This document shows positions 36,623-46,359 of a stretch of 64,000 bases of DNA, piece after piece. Location of the stretch: assembly GCF_024807945.1 (NCBI RefSeq), contig NZ_JANUFD010000023.1:18582-82581 (forward strand), given 5' to 3'. The translations under genes and the position numbers were made by a program. Origin of the DNA: Pseudomonas sp. JUb42 (GTDB lineage: Bacteria; Pseudomonadota; Gammaproteobacteria; Pseudomonadales; Pseudomonadaceae). Numbering within the stretch: position 1 is the stretch's first letter; each line of letters starts with the position of its first letter. Below the pieces are notes generated by a model. The model made no database searches. It was not told the origin of the DNA and worked only from the letters and a program-made list of their open reading frames with translations.

Positions 36623-37633
36623 ATGCCAACGTTTTCTTCGCGTCAGGTTTTGTTGGCCAGTTGGGTCATTATCATTGGCGGTTTGCTGCTGGTCATGCCG
36701 TTGACGCTGTTGCCCAGTCTGTTGGCGGGCCTGCTGGTCTACGAGCTGGTCAATATGCTGACCCCGCTATTGCAGCGACTGGTCGCCGGCGAGCGCGCCC
36801 GTTGGGTGGCGGTAGCCCTGCTGGGCACACTGGTGGTGAGCGTACTGGCGCTGATCTTTGCTGCTGCCATCAGCTTTGTCCTGCATGAGGCGGAAAACCC
36901 TGGCGCCTTCCTCGACAAATTCATGACTCTGGTCGACCGCGCCCGCGGCCAGCTGCCGCCGATGATCGACAACTACCTGCCCGCCAGCGCCGCCGAGTTC
37001 CAGGTGTCCCTGGGCGAGTGGTTGAAACGCCACGTCGGAGAGCTGCAATCCCTCGGCAAGGGGGCGGCGCATACCTTCGTCACGCTGCTGATCGGCATGG
37101 TGCTGGGGGCGATCATCGCCTTGCAGAAGATTTCCGAAGTGCACACCCGCAAGCCATTGGCGGCTGCATTGTTCGACCGCCTGAGCCTGTTGAGCAGCGC
37201 GTTTCGCAATATCGTCTTCGCCCAGATCAAGATTTCCCTGCTCAACACCGCCTTTACCTCGGTGTTCCTGGCGGTGGTCCTGCCGTTGTGCGGCATCCAC
37301 CTGCCCCTGACCAAGACCCTGATCGCCCTGACGTTCCTGCTTGGCCTGTTGCCGGTAGTGGGCAACCTGATGTCCAACACCCTGATCTTTATCGTCGGCC
37401 TGTCGCTGTCGATCTGGGTGGCGCTGGCAGCGTTGGGCTATCTGATCGTGATCCACAAGGTCGAGTACTTCCTCAACGCGCGGATCGTCGGCGGGCAGAT
37501 CAATGCCAAGTCGTGGGAGTTGTTGCTGGCGATGCTGATCTTTGAATCAGCGTTCGGCCTGCCGGGGGTGGTGGCAGGGCCGATTTATTACGCTTATCTC
37601 AAGAGCGAGTTGCGTAACGCGCAGTTGGTTTGA
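36623..37633 (+). CDS. AI-2E/PerM-family transporter
   Basis: A 336-residue inner-membrane protein of the AI-2E (PerM) family, with about seven helices, a long periplasmic/cytoplasmic segment around residues 95-150, and the conserved C-terminal core (LPVVGNLMSNTLIFIVGLSLS, then IVGGQINAKSWELLLAML). The family exports or imports small molecules; functions in Pseudomonas are not set. The start at 36623 begins MPTFSSRQVLLAS. Single gene, followed by a repeat. Confidence 0.9.
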   Translation: MPTFSSRQVLLASWVIIIGGLLLVMPLTLLPSLLAGLLVYELVNMLTPLLQRLVAGERARWVAVALLGTLVVSVLALIFAAAISFVLHEAENPGAFLDKFMTLVDRARGQLPPMIDNYLPASAAEFQVSLGEWLKRHVGELQSLGKGAAHTFVTLLIGMVLGAIIALQKISEVHTRKPLAAALFDRLSLLSSAFRNIVFAQIKISLLNTAFTSVFLAVVLPLCGIHLPLTKTLIALTFLLGLLPVVGNLMSNTLIFIVGLSLSIWVALAALGYLIVIHKVEYFLNARIVGGQINAKSWELLLAMLIFESAFGLPGVVAGPIYYAYLKSELRNAQLV

Positions 37634-37650
37634 CGCAGATGTAAAACAAT

Positions 37651-37702
37651 GTGGGACCGGCTTTAGCCGGGAATGCGCCTTCCCGGCTGAAGCCGGTCCC
37701 AC
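37651..37702. repeat. REP pair, class C
   Basis: GTGGGACCGGCTTTAGCCGG and CCGGCTGAAGCCGGTCCCAC with almost no spacer, between convergent genes. Confidence 0.88.
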
Positions 37703-37719
37703 AAGAAACCATTGAGCAA

Positions 37720-38985
37720 TCAGCCGTAGCGCTTCTTCGCCTCGATCGCCAATCCGCTGCCGATACTGCCGAAGATATTGCCTTCCACATGGCGGGCATT
37801 GGGCAGCATGGCCGAGATGCTGTTGCGCAGCGCCGGGATGCCGCTGGAACCGCCGGTGAAGAACACCGTATTGACCTGATCGACCCGGGCACCGGCCTTG
37901 ACCAGCAATTCGGTCACGCTGTTGCGCACCCGTTCCAGCAGCGCGTCGATAGCTGCTTCGAACATCACCCGGCTCAGATCCACACTCAGGCCGGCTTCGA
38001 TGCGGTCCATCGGCAGGTGGCGGTTTTCGTCGTGGGTCAGCTGGATCTTGGTTTCTTCCACTTCCATCGCCAGCCAGTGCCCGGCGCGCTGATCGATCAG
38101 CTTGAACAGACGGTCGATGCCCTGGGTGTCTTCGATGTCATAACGCATGCTGCCCAATGCCAGCTGGGATTTTTGCGAGTACACCGAGTTGATGGTGTGC
38201 CAGGTCGCCAGGTTGATGTGGGTGCTGGTGGGCATGTAGGCGCCGCTTTTCATGCGGCTGCCATAACCGAACATCGGCATTACGCCTTGCAGGCTCAGTT
38301 GCTTGTCGAAGTCGGTCCCGCCGATGTGCACGCCACCGGTGGCCAGGATGTCTTCATGGCGGTCGTCGTAGAACCGCCGGTCTGGCGACAGGCGCACCAG
38401 GGAGAAGTCCGAAGTACCGCCGCCGATGTCGACGATCAGCACCAGTTCCTCACCGGTAATGGTCGACTCGTAGTCGAAGGCGGCGGCGATGGGTTCGTAC
38501 TGGAACGAGACGTCCTTGAAGCCGACTTTGTGCGCCACGGCAGCCAGGGTGTCCTCGGCGTCCTGGTCGGCGGCGATGTCGTCATCGACGAAATGCACCG
38601 GGCGACCCAGTACCACTTCCTCGAATTCACGGCCTGCGGTGGTCTCGGCGCGTTTCTTCAGCTCGCCGATAAACAGCCCCAGCAGGTCCTTGAACGGCAT
38701 GGCCGTGCCCAGCACGCTGGTGTCGTGCTTGATCAGCTTGGAGCCCAGCAGGCTCTTGAGTGAGCGCATCAGGCGCCCTTCGTAGCCTTCCAGGTACTCG
38801 TGCAGGGCCAGGCGGCCATACACCGGGCGACGTTCTTCCATGTTGAAGAACACCACTGACGGCAGGGTGATCTTGTCGTCCTCCAGCGCAATCAGCGATT
38901 CCACGCCCGGTCGCAGCCAGCCGACCGTAGAGTTGGACGTGCCGAAGTCGATACCGCAGGCACGGGCCGGGGATTGGTCATTCAT
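37720..38985 (-). CDS. yegD: Hsp70-family chaperone YegD-like
   Basis: A 421-residue protein of the Hsp70 actin-fold superfamily. Conserved phosphate-1 loop GIDFGTSNSTVG, EPIAAAFDYE, phosphate-2 VDIGGGTSDFSLV, and the adenosine FFTGGSSGIPALR. Only the ATPase half is present; there is no substrate-binding domain or C-terminal lid, as in E. coli YegD. The ATG at 38985 begins MNDQSPARACG; the upstream extension is not conserved. It is divergent from the cbpA co-chaperone gene, 302 nt away; they may share stress control. Confidence 0.9.
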   Translation of the reverse strand: MNDQSPARACGIDFGTSNSTVGWLRPGVESLIALEDDKITLPSVVFFNMEERRPVYGRLALHEYLEGYEGRLMRSLKSLLGSKLIKHDTSVLGTAMPFKDLLGLFIGELKKRAETTAGREFEEVVLGRPVHFVDDDIAADQDAEDTLAAVAHKVGFKDVSFQYEPIAAAFDYESTITGEELVLIVDIGGGTSDFSLVRLSPDRRFYDDRHEDILATGGVHIGGTDFDKQLSLQGVMPMFGYGSRMKSGAYMPTSTHINLATWHTINSVYSQKSQLALGSMRYDIEDTQGIDRLFKLIDQRAGHWLAMEVEETKIQLTHDENRHLPMDRIEAGLSVDLSRVMFEAAIDALLERVRNSVTELLVKAGARVDQVNTVFFTGGSSGIPALRNSISAMLPNARHVEGNIFGSIGSGLAIEAKKRYG

Positions 38986-39093
38986 GTCTTTTACGTTCCA
39001 GTCAAAAAACGGCCGCGCAGTGTATGTCAGTGCAAGCCGGATGCGTAGGGCGAAACATCGGGAATCCAAAGTTATCTGTATTTCATCGCCTGA

Positions 39094-39120
39094 CTTGAAC
39101 TAAGGCCTTTGACCCCCAAT
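39094..39120 (+). promoter_or_regulatory. Putative sigma-32 (heat-shock) promoter of cbpA
   Basis: CTTGAA (39094-39099), 14-nt spacer, CCCCAAT (39114-39120) fits the RpoH consensus CTTGAA-N13-17-CCCCAT. A start near 39127 would give a leader of about 160 nt. The rest of the 302-bp gap 38986-39287 shows no gene. Confidence 0.5.
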
Positions 39121-39287
39121 CTTCAAGGCATTCCCGGGCAACGAGCGCACGCGGCTTCAAGCCAGCGCGTTCGGCTGCCGATACACTTCAACGCCAATTG
39201 ATCCAGATGCCTTCTTGATAAGGCGGATGCGCCGCGCAAAACACCCGTGCGTCGGGCGCCTGGACAACCGAGGATGGTAACCACTCG

Positions 39288-40229
39288 ATGGATTTCAAAG
39301 ACTATTACAAGATTCTTGGGGTTGACCCGACGGCGGACGAGAAGGCGATCAAGGCCGCCTACCGCAAGTTGGCCCGCAAGTATCACCCCGATGTGAGCAA
39401 AGAAGCCGGGGCCGAAGACAAGTTCAAGGAGGCCGGTGAGGCCTACGACGTGCTGGGCGATGCGGAAAAACGTGCCGAATACGACGAAATCCGCAAATAC
39501 GGCCAACAAGGCCGGCCGTTCCAGACGCCGCCGGGCTGGCAGAGCCGCACTGGCGCGGGCGCTTATGAGAGCAATGCGGACTTCTCCGAGTTCTTCAGCT
39601 CGATCTTTGGTGGTCGCGGCCAGGGCGCAGGAGGCGGTCGGCCACGCAGCCAGGCGCGCAAGGGCCAGGATGTAGAGATGGACCTGGCGATCTTCCTCGA
39701 GGAGACCCTGGCCACCGAGTCCAAGCAAGTCAGCTTCAAGGTGCCGCAGCACAACGCGGCGGGCCAGCGCATGGCTGATATCACCAAGACCCTGAACGTG
39801 AAGATCCCGGTTGGCGTGGTCGATGGCGAGCGTATCCGCCTCAAGGGCCAGGGTGCGCCGGGGATTGCCGGTGGCGAAAACGGTGATCTGTACCTGACCA
39901 TCCGCCTGGCGCCACATCCGCGCTTCGAGATCGAAGGCCATGACCTGGTCATCACCGTGCCATTGGCGCCGTGGGAAGCAGTGCTCGGTACCAAGGTCGC
40001 GGTCCCGACCCTGACCGGCAAGATCAACCTGACCATCCGCCCCGACAGCCAGAACGGCCAGCGCCTGCGTGTCAAAGGCAACGGTCTGCAGAACAAGCAG
40101 GGCAGCCGTGGCGACCTGCTGGCACAGATCAAGATCGTCATGCCCAAGACCACCGACGACGCCACCCGCGCGATGTGGAAGGCCCTGGCGGACAAGGCCG
40201 GCTTTGATCCGCGGGCGCAGTGGAATTGA
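39288..40229 (+). CDS. cbpA: DnaJ-class co-chaperone CbpA
   Basis: A 313-residue J-domain protein. J domain residues 1-70 with the HPD tripeptide at 33-35, a G/F-rich linker (about 75-120), and two C-terminal beta domains (GQDVEMDLAIFLEETLATES, LKGQGAPGIAGG, LRVKGNGLQNKQG) and no zinc-finger. It stimulates the ATPase of DnaK and binds curved DNA in E. coli. The modulator gene cbpM, which usually follows, is absent; the next feature is a repeat and then a toxin-antitoxin pair. Confidence 0.95.
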   Translation: MDFKDYYKILGVDPTADEKAIKAAYRKLARKYHPDVSKEAGAEDKFKEAGEAYDVLGDAEKRAEYDEIRKYGQQGRPFQTPPGWQSRTGAGAYESNADFSEFFSSIFGGRGQGAGGGRPRSQARKGQDVEMDLAIFLEETLATESKQVSFKVPQHNAAGQRMADITKTLNVKIPVGVVDGERIRLKGQGAPGIAGGENGDLYLTIRLAPHPRFEIEGHDLVITVPLAPWEAVLGTKVAVPTLTGKINLTIRPDSQNGQRLRVKGNGLQNKQGSRGDLLAQIKIVMPKTTDDATRAMWKALADKAGFDPRAQWN

Positions 40230-40272
40230 TGGGTGGTCCGGTCTTTTTGTAGGACTGGCCGCTGGATCACTC

Positions 40273-40362
40273 GTAGGACCGGCTTTAGCCGGGAGAGGGC
40301 CGTCACCTGCGCAGCATTTTTCTAAGCAGGAATGCCGCCCTCCCGGCTAAAGCCGGTCCTAC
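40273..40362. repeat. REPIN, class C
   Basis: GTAGGACCGGCTTTAGCCGG and CCGGCTAAAGCCGGTCCTAC arms. A half-arm (GTAGGACTGGCCG) lies 25 nt before it. Confidence 0.88.
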
Positions 40363-40435
40363 AGGGGGCTCGCGGGGTTCGCAGAAAGTCTGGCCTGACG
40401 CATGACCAGTTCAGATGAAAGTGCATCGTTTGATA

Positions 40436-40726
40436 TCACCAACAGTCGGCCCGTTCAGTACGTTGATGAACGACTCGCAGAACCTGAATCCTGCCTCTTT
40501 CTATCCGATACAGCGCAATCAGCGGATATCGGCTAAATACCAACTGACGTACATCAGGGCCCTGCGAAGGGCGCCCCATCCCACTGACCGTTGTTAGCTG
40601 CGTCAGCGCCGCAATGACCTGAGCTATGAGGGCGTCTGCTGCTTTCGTGCCTGCTTGTGCTTCGTAATGCTCATGAATACCTTCCAGATCGCTGTCTGCC
40701 TTTTCAGTCAGTGCGATTGTTAGCAC
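40436..40726 (-). CDS. RelE/ParE-family toxin
   Basis: A 96-residue RelE/ParE-superfamily toxin, with a typical N-terminal helix pair (TEKADSDLEGIHEHYEAQ), and the conserved C-terminal strand (QLVFSRYPLIALYRIERGRIQVLRVVHQR). ParE-type toxins poison DNA gyrase. The gene overlaps the 3' end of the upstream antitoxin by 23 nt, as in parDE pairs. Probably active with its antitoxin; degree of function unknown. Confidence 0.88.
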   Translation of the reverse strand: MLTIALTEKADSDLEGIHEHYEAQAGTKAADALIAQVIAALTQLTTVSGMGRPSQGPDVRQLVFSRYPLIALYRIERGRIQVLRVVHQRTERADCW

Positions 40727-40952
40727 GCGCGATCCATTTGGCTTTTACGGTTTCAAGGTCGATAAGGCGACCTGCATCGGCGTCAGCAATGCCCTCCTGA
40801 ATGGCGCGCAGATACCACGACTCGGTCTCCACGTAGCGTGCCAGCGCGCGTTGCAGGTGATATTGGCGATCTTGATCAGTGGCGAGAGCCAATTGATCCA
40901 GTTTTTCTACCAGTTCACCGTCAGCATTGAATGAAAGAACGGGCGACTCCAT
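40704..40952 (-). CDS. ParD/RHH-type antitoxin
   Basis: An 82-residue protein with an N-terminal ribbon-helix-helix DNA-binding part (SPVLSFNADGELVEKLDQLALATDQDRQY) and a helical toxin-binding tail (YLRAIQEGIADADAGRLIDL). The ATG at 40952 was chosen because the upstream extension is not conserved in type. Overlaps the toxin by 23 nt. It would repress the operon and neutralise the toxin. Confidence 0.85.
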   Translation of the reverse strand: MESPVLSFNADGELVEKLDQLALATDQDRQYHLQRALARYVETESWYLRAIQEGIADADAGRLIDLETVKAKWIARANNRTD

Positions 40953-41307
40953 GACGTATCCCCAGAATTGACGGCTGTAGGTGGACGGCTGAAAAGTATA
41001 GCGCTGCCGATCAAAACTCAACGAGGGATGTCCTTTTGAATGGATCATGGGTTTTGGCATCTCGAAAATTGGAAGGTGCATAAAGTTAGCAACGTTACCT
41101 GCGCTCCATGCGGTATATGGTTCTTACCTGATGCGTGTTTTCCCATGTCTCGAAAAGCTCTGATAGCAGGACGCTTCCCTTTCTTTTGAGTGAAATTTCC
41201 GAGAAAATCCGGACCCCTTGCGCCTGCCGATTCGGCTCTCTAACCTCCTGCCGTCGCTGCAAAATCAGCGATCAGGCCATGGTAGGTCTGGAGCATGTAG
41301 GCGCACG

Positions 41308-41334
41308 GCGCCACCTTTAGCGAGGCGCTTTTTT
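41308..41334 (+). terminator. Terminator-like hairpin in the DUF6124 leader
   Basis: GCGCC pairs with GGCGC (loop of 11), followed by TTTTTT. It lies 150 nt upstream of the start codon of the following gene, so it could act as an attenuator, or end a separate small RNA. Confidence 0.5.
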
Positions 41335-41348
41335 ACGGCCTGAGTTTT

Positions 41349-41424
41349 GGTGGCCGTATGCAGGACGCCCTCGGGCGAGCCGGGTGCCTACAACCGGACT
41401 ACCAGCCTGTGTACGGCCGCCACC
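41349..41424 (+). ncRNA. Structured leader RNA element upstream of the DUF6124 gene
   Basis: GGTGGCCGTA (41349-41358) pairs with TACGGCCGCCACC (41412-41424, three-base bulge) and encloses a smaller hairpin GCCCTCGGGC plus a pyrimidine-rich segment. A TTGTAGGAGTTGTACCC ribosome binding region then leads to the ATG. I have seen similar leaders before DUF3077/DUF6124 genes in Pseudomonas. The region 40953-41307 shows no gene. Confidence 0.5.
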
Positions 41425-41480
41425 CAATCGTCTGGTAGCGAGTAAGTGTCGGCTCCTCATGCGTTGTAGGAGTTGTACCC

Positions 41481-41699
41481 ATGAAAGAAATCACCCCCGA
41501 TTTACCGCTGATCGCCAATCCCGCCCTGACTCCCCAACAGGCGCATGTCCAGGCCTCGGACATGCTGCGCTGCACCCTGGCGGCTACCTATGAATATGGC
41601 GAGAGCATGAGCGGGCGTTCGCGGCATTTGATGTTTGCGGTGTTGCATCAGCTGGAGGGGATCAATGCGATGATTGATCGGTCGCTGGCGGTGGAGTGA
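41481..41699 (+). CDS. DUF6124-family small protein
   Basis: A 72-residue protein with a typical DUF6124 pattern (ITPDLPLIANPALTPQQAHVQASDMLR, SRHLMFAVLHQLEGINAMID). The function is unknown; these proteins are common in fluorescent pseudomonads, often in several copies. The ATG at 41481 follows GTAGGAG by 10 nt. The unusual structured leader upstream suggests post-transcriptional control. Confidence 0.85.
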   Translation: MKEITPDLPLIANPALTPQQAHVQASDMLRCTLAATYEYGESMSGRSRHLMFAVLHQLEGINAMIDRSLAVE

Positions 41700-41754
41700 T
41701 GGCTAGCAGGGCCTGCTCGGGTTCTGCATGATCAGCTGAAATAACTACGCTTTT

Positions 41755-41844
41755 GTGGGAGCGAATTCATTCGCGAAGAGGCCGGCCCATCCGATGCATC
41801 TCCATCGCCTGAAATACCGCTTTCGCGAATAAATTCGCTCCCAC
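41755..41844. repeat. REPIN, class A
   Basis: GTGGGAGCGAATTCATTCGC and GCGAATAAATTCGCTCCCAC flank a variable centre. Confidence 0.92.
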
Positions 41845-41886
41845 AGATTTGAGTGTTTCAGGTAAGCCCATTCCAGATGAGGTTGG

Positions 41887-43023
41887 CTATGCCGGGCTTC
41901 TGGGCAGCACCACGGTAAAGGTGGTGCCGTCGCCGATGGTCGAGGTCACGGTGATGCTGCCGCCGTGGGCCATGACCACTTCCTTGACGATGAACAGCCC
42001 CAGACCAAGACTGGTCGAGGGGTTTTGCGGGCCGGAGGTTTCGCTGGCCGCCCGTACCAGCGGGTCGAAGATGCTGCCAATGGCGTCTTCGGCAATCGGC
42101 TCGCCCTTGTTATGCACGCTCAGGACTACGTGATCTTCTTCACCGATGAGCTTGATATCGACCTCATGGTGATTGGCGCCGTGCTGAATGGCATTGCCGA
42201 TCAGGTTTTGCAGCAATTGGTTAAGGCGCCCGTGATCCCACTGGCCCTGAGTGTCGCCGCGCACATTGAGTTGCGGGTTCTGCCCCGGCCGGGCGGCGCA
42301 GGCTTCGGCGATGGCTTCGCGACAGGCATTGGCCAGGTCCATGGGCTTGCAGTCGATGGGCAGGCTGGCGCCCAGGCGGCTGCGAACAAACTCCAGCAGA
42401 TCATTGACCATGCCCCCCATGTGCCGGGTGCCGATCTTGATATGGGAGATATAGGCCAGGGCCTTGTCGTCGAGATTGGCGGTAAGGGCCAGGCGTTCGG
42501 TGGACATGCTCACCGCCTGCAACGGCGCGCGCAGGTCATGGCCGAGAATGGCCAGGAAGATATCCCGCGAGCGGTCGACCTGTTCGGCATAGGCGGCGGT
42601 GGATTCGGCCAGGGCTTCGTCGATGGCTTCGTTGAAGCGGATCATGTCCTGGAAATAAGCGATATCCGGCGAGGTCAGGCTCTCGACCCACAGGCGAATG
42701 ACCGTGGCGCGCAGATGGCGAAACTCCGAAGTCATCTGCACCAGGTCGAAACCGACGATATGGCGCAGCTCGCCATGACTGGCGGCGGCCTCATCCAGGC
42801 TCGGGGTCTTGCCCGGCTCTTCACCCCTGGCCTTCTCGATCTGCTCACGCTTGCTCTGCGCGGTCTTCATGTCCCGTGACGCGGCCAGCAGGATCGATTT
42901 GGCATGGTCACGCAGCTCGACGCGATCCATGGAGTCGGCCGCCGGCTTCAGGGTTCTGGCAAAGTCTTCCCACTCGTCGACGATGCGATCTACATGGGCA
43001 ACGATAAAGTCGGACAGACGCAT
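41887..43023 (-). CDS. Cytosolic sensor histidine kinase
   Basis: A 378-residue kinase without transmembrane helices. Residues 1-150 are a helical sensor region resembling RsbRD_N (MRLSDFIVAHVDRIVDEWEDFA, MTSEFRHLRATVIRLWVES). The H box has His162 (LAILGHDLRAPL), the N box is NLIGNAIQHGANHHEV and the G box is STSLGLGLFIVKEVV. No response-regulator gene is adjacent, so the partner is elsewhere. Signal unknown. Confidence 0.9.
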   Translation of the reverse strand: MRLSDFIVAHVDRIVDEWEDFARTLKPAADSMDRVELRDHAKSILLAASRDMKTAQSKREQIEKARGEEPGKTPSLDEAAASHGELRHIVGFDLVQMTSEFRHLRATVIRLWVESLTSPDIAYFQDMIRFNEAIDEALAESTAAYAEQVDRSRDIFLAILGHDLRAPLQAVSMSTERLALTANLDDKALAYISHIKIGTRHMGGMVNDLLEFVRSRLGASLPIDCKPMDLANACREAIAEACAARPGQNPQLNVRGDTQGQWDHGRLNQLLQNLIGNAIQHGANHHEVDIKLIGEEDHVVLSVHNKGEPIAEDAIGSIFDPLVRAASETSGPQNPSTSLGLGLFIVKEVVMAHGGSITVTSTIGDGTTFTVVLPRSPA

Positions 43024-43221
43024 AACCAGTTACCTCAACGAGAAGCCCGTGATCTTAGCGCTTTTGCGGTTTCCGACAAATAGCCGTTGCGCGGTTATAA
43101 AGCGGCCTTTACTGAAAGGTGAAGCCTCGACGAACGGGTCAGGGTCATTTTAGGCAGTGGACGGGTTGTCGACCGATATTGGATGAGTACGTTGAGGAGG
43201 GAGCGGGACGGGAGCTTCAAC

Positions 43222-43575
43222 ATGAGCGTAATCGTGGTTAACGAAGAGTCATTTGAAAACGAAGTGACGCAAAGCGAGGCACCGGTGGTTGTCGAATTCA
43301 GCCAGCCTGGTGTGAATGAATTTGGCGAGCCGGACAAAAGTGCCAGGACAGGCGAGATTATCGACAAGCTGGCGAATGAATATGCCGACAAGGTCAAGTT
43401 TGTTCGCGCCCCAGAGGGGACCTACACCCTGTCAGGCAAGACCGTAGAAATCAGGTCTGTACCGGTTGTCCTTTTTTTCAAAGCGGGCGAACAGGTAGAC
43501 AAAACTTCCGACTTTCATCTGGTCGCCTGGTATAGACAGAAAATCAAAGACTTGTGGGATATCACAATGTCTTGA
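43222..43575 (+). CDS. Thioredoxin-fold protein lacking the CXXC motif
   Basis: A 117-residue thioredoxin-like protein (SVIVVNEESFENEVTQSEAP, VVVEFSQPGVNEFG, then cis-Pro region EIRSVPVVLFFKAGEQV). In thioredoxin the F-W-A-x-W-C-G-P-C active site follows the VEF strand; here that position reads FSQPGVNEFGEPDK and has no cysteine at all. It should be redox-inactive, perhaps a scaffold. The ATG at 43222 follows GGAGCTTC. Not in an operon. Confidence 0.7.
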   Translation: MSVIVVNEESFENEVTQSEAPVVVEFSQPGVNEFGEPDKSARTGEIIDKLANEYADKVKFVRAPEGTYTLSGKTVEIRSVPVVLFFKAGEQVDKTSDFHLVAWYRQKIKDLWDITMS

Positions 43576-43584
43576 ACAGAGTGT

Positions 43585-43655
43585 CAGCTGCGAGCTGCGA
43601 GATACAAGCCGATGCAGTAATCGGCTTCTACTTGCGGCTCGTAGCTCGTAGCTGC
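43585..43655. repeat. Inverted AGCT-rich repeat, class D
   Basis: CAGCTGCGAGCTGCGAGATA at the left and the complement GCGGCTCGTAGCTCGTAGCTG at the right (43635-43655) form an imperfect inverted repeat. It lies after the ureC stop and after the thioredoxin-like gene. A second copy lies at 48955-49044. Confidence 0.7.
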
Positions 43656-43662
43656 CTCTCTA

Positions 43663-45363
<1,701 letters not shown>

Positions 45364-45408
45364 CGGGATTCCTTGGATTCATTAAATTCGGTATTTCGGC
45401 CGTTCACC

Positions 45409-45495
45409 GTTGGAGCGAGGCTTGCCCGCGAGCCGGCTGACGCGGTGTGTCAGGCAAACAGCGTCGAGGCATTCGCGGGCAAGCCTCGCTCCAAC
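45409..45495. repeat. REPIN, class B variant, between ureB and ureC
   Basis: GTTGGAGCGAGGCTTGCCCG and GCGGGCAAGCCTCGCTCCAAC; the outer bases of both arms are changed in a compensating way (GTTGG with CCAAC), which suggests selection for pairing. Confidence 0.88.
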
Positions 45496-45510
45496 GGGTG
45501 TGGAGTTGAA

Positions 45511-45819
45511 TTAATCCAAATCCCCCATCACCCGCCCGGCAAACCCGAACACCCGGCGATGCCCGGCCAGGTCCACCAATTCCACTTCCCGCGACTGCCC
45601 AGGCTCAAAGCGCACGGCCGTGCCGGCCGGGATGTTCAGGCGCATGCCGCGGCTGGCGGCGCGGTCGAAGGTCAGGGCGTCGTTGGTTTCGAAAAAGTGA
45701 AAATGCGAGCCGACCTGGATCGGCCGATCGCCGCTGTTGGCAACGCTCACGGTGATCGTGCGGCGCCCGGCATTGAGTTCGATGTCACCGGGCTGGATCT
45801 GGTATTGGCCAGGAATCAT
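45511..45819 (-). CDS. ureB: Urease beta subunit
   Basis: A 102-residue structural subunit of the (alpha-beta-gamma)3 urease. Conserved MIPGQYQIQPGDIELNAGR, VGSHFHFFETND, and the RAASRGMRLNIPAGTAVRFEPG segment. Its start overlaps the stop of the preceding acetyltransferase gene by 4 nt (ATGA). The gap to ureC holds a class B repeat. Confidence 0.98.
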   Translation of the reverse strand: MIPGQYQIQPGDIELNAGRRTITVSVANSGDRPIQVGSHFHFFETNDALTFDRAASRGMRLNIPAGTAVRFEPGQSREVELVDLAGHRRVFGFAGRVMGDLD

Positions 45820-46349
45820 GCGGGTTGTCCCAAAGTCTTGAAGTAGATGGCGGTCGGCGTGTAGCGGCCGTCCGGGCTTTGACAGTAGTTGGGCAGTTCG
45901 CCCACCCGGGTGTAGCCCAGGGCGCGATAGAAGGCTTCGGCAGCGGACCCGGCTTCGGTGTCCAGGTACAGCAGGCCGCGCCTGTGCTGCTGGGCCATTT
46001 GCTCGACGGCCTTCATCAGCTGGCTGCCCAGGCCGCGGCCCTTGGCGTTGTCGCGCACCATGAGTTTCTGGATTTCAGCTCGGTTGCGCCCGTTGGCTTT
46101 CTGGCACAGAGCCAGTTGGGCGCTGGCCAGGACTTCTTCGTCCTGCACCACCACCCATAACAGCAGGCTGCCGCTGGTGACTTCACTTTTCAGGCTGTCA
46201 CACCAGGCATAGGCCTGTTCGCTGTCCAGGTCGGCCATGAACCCTACCGAGGCGCCGTGCTGCACGGCATCCAATAACAGTTCGACCAAACCATGGCGGT
46301 AATGCGCAAAGCTTTCAGCGTTCACACGTCGTAACTGGGCGGGGTTCAT
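45816..46349 (-). CDS. GNAT-family acetyltransferase
   Basis: A 177-residue GNAT protein. The acetyl-CoA-binding motif A is LMVRDNAKGRGLGSQLMKAVE (Q/RxxGxG/A), followed by FYRALGYTRVGELPNY. It lies between the second GNAT gene and ureB (ATGA overlap with ureB). No role in urease maturation is known; the substrate is open. It may acetylate an amino-acid or amine. Confidence 0.85.
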   Translation of the reverse strand: MNPAQLRRVNAESFAHYRHGLVELLLDAVQHGASVGFMADLDSEQAYAWCDSLKSEVTSGSLLLWVVVQDEEVLASAQLALCQKANGRNRAEIQKLMVRDNAKGRGLGSQLMKAVEQMAQQHRRGLLYLDTEAGSAAEAFYRALGYTRVGELPNYCQSPDGRYTPTAIYFKTLGQPA

Positions 46350-46359
46350 GGGCTGCTCT

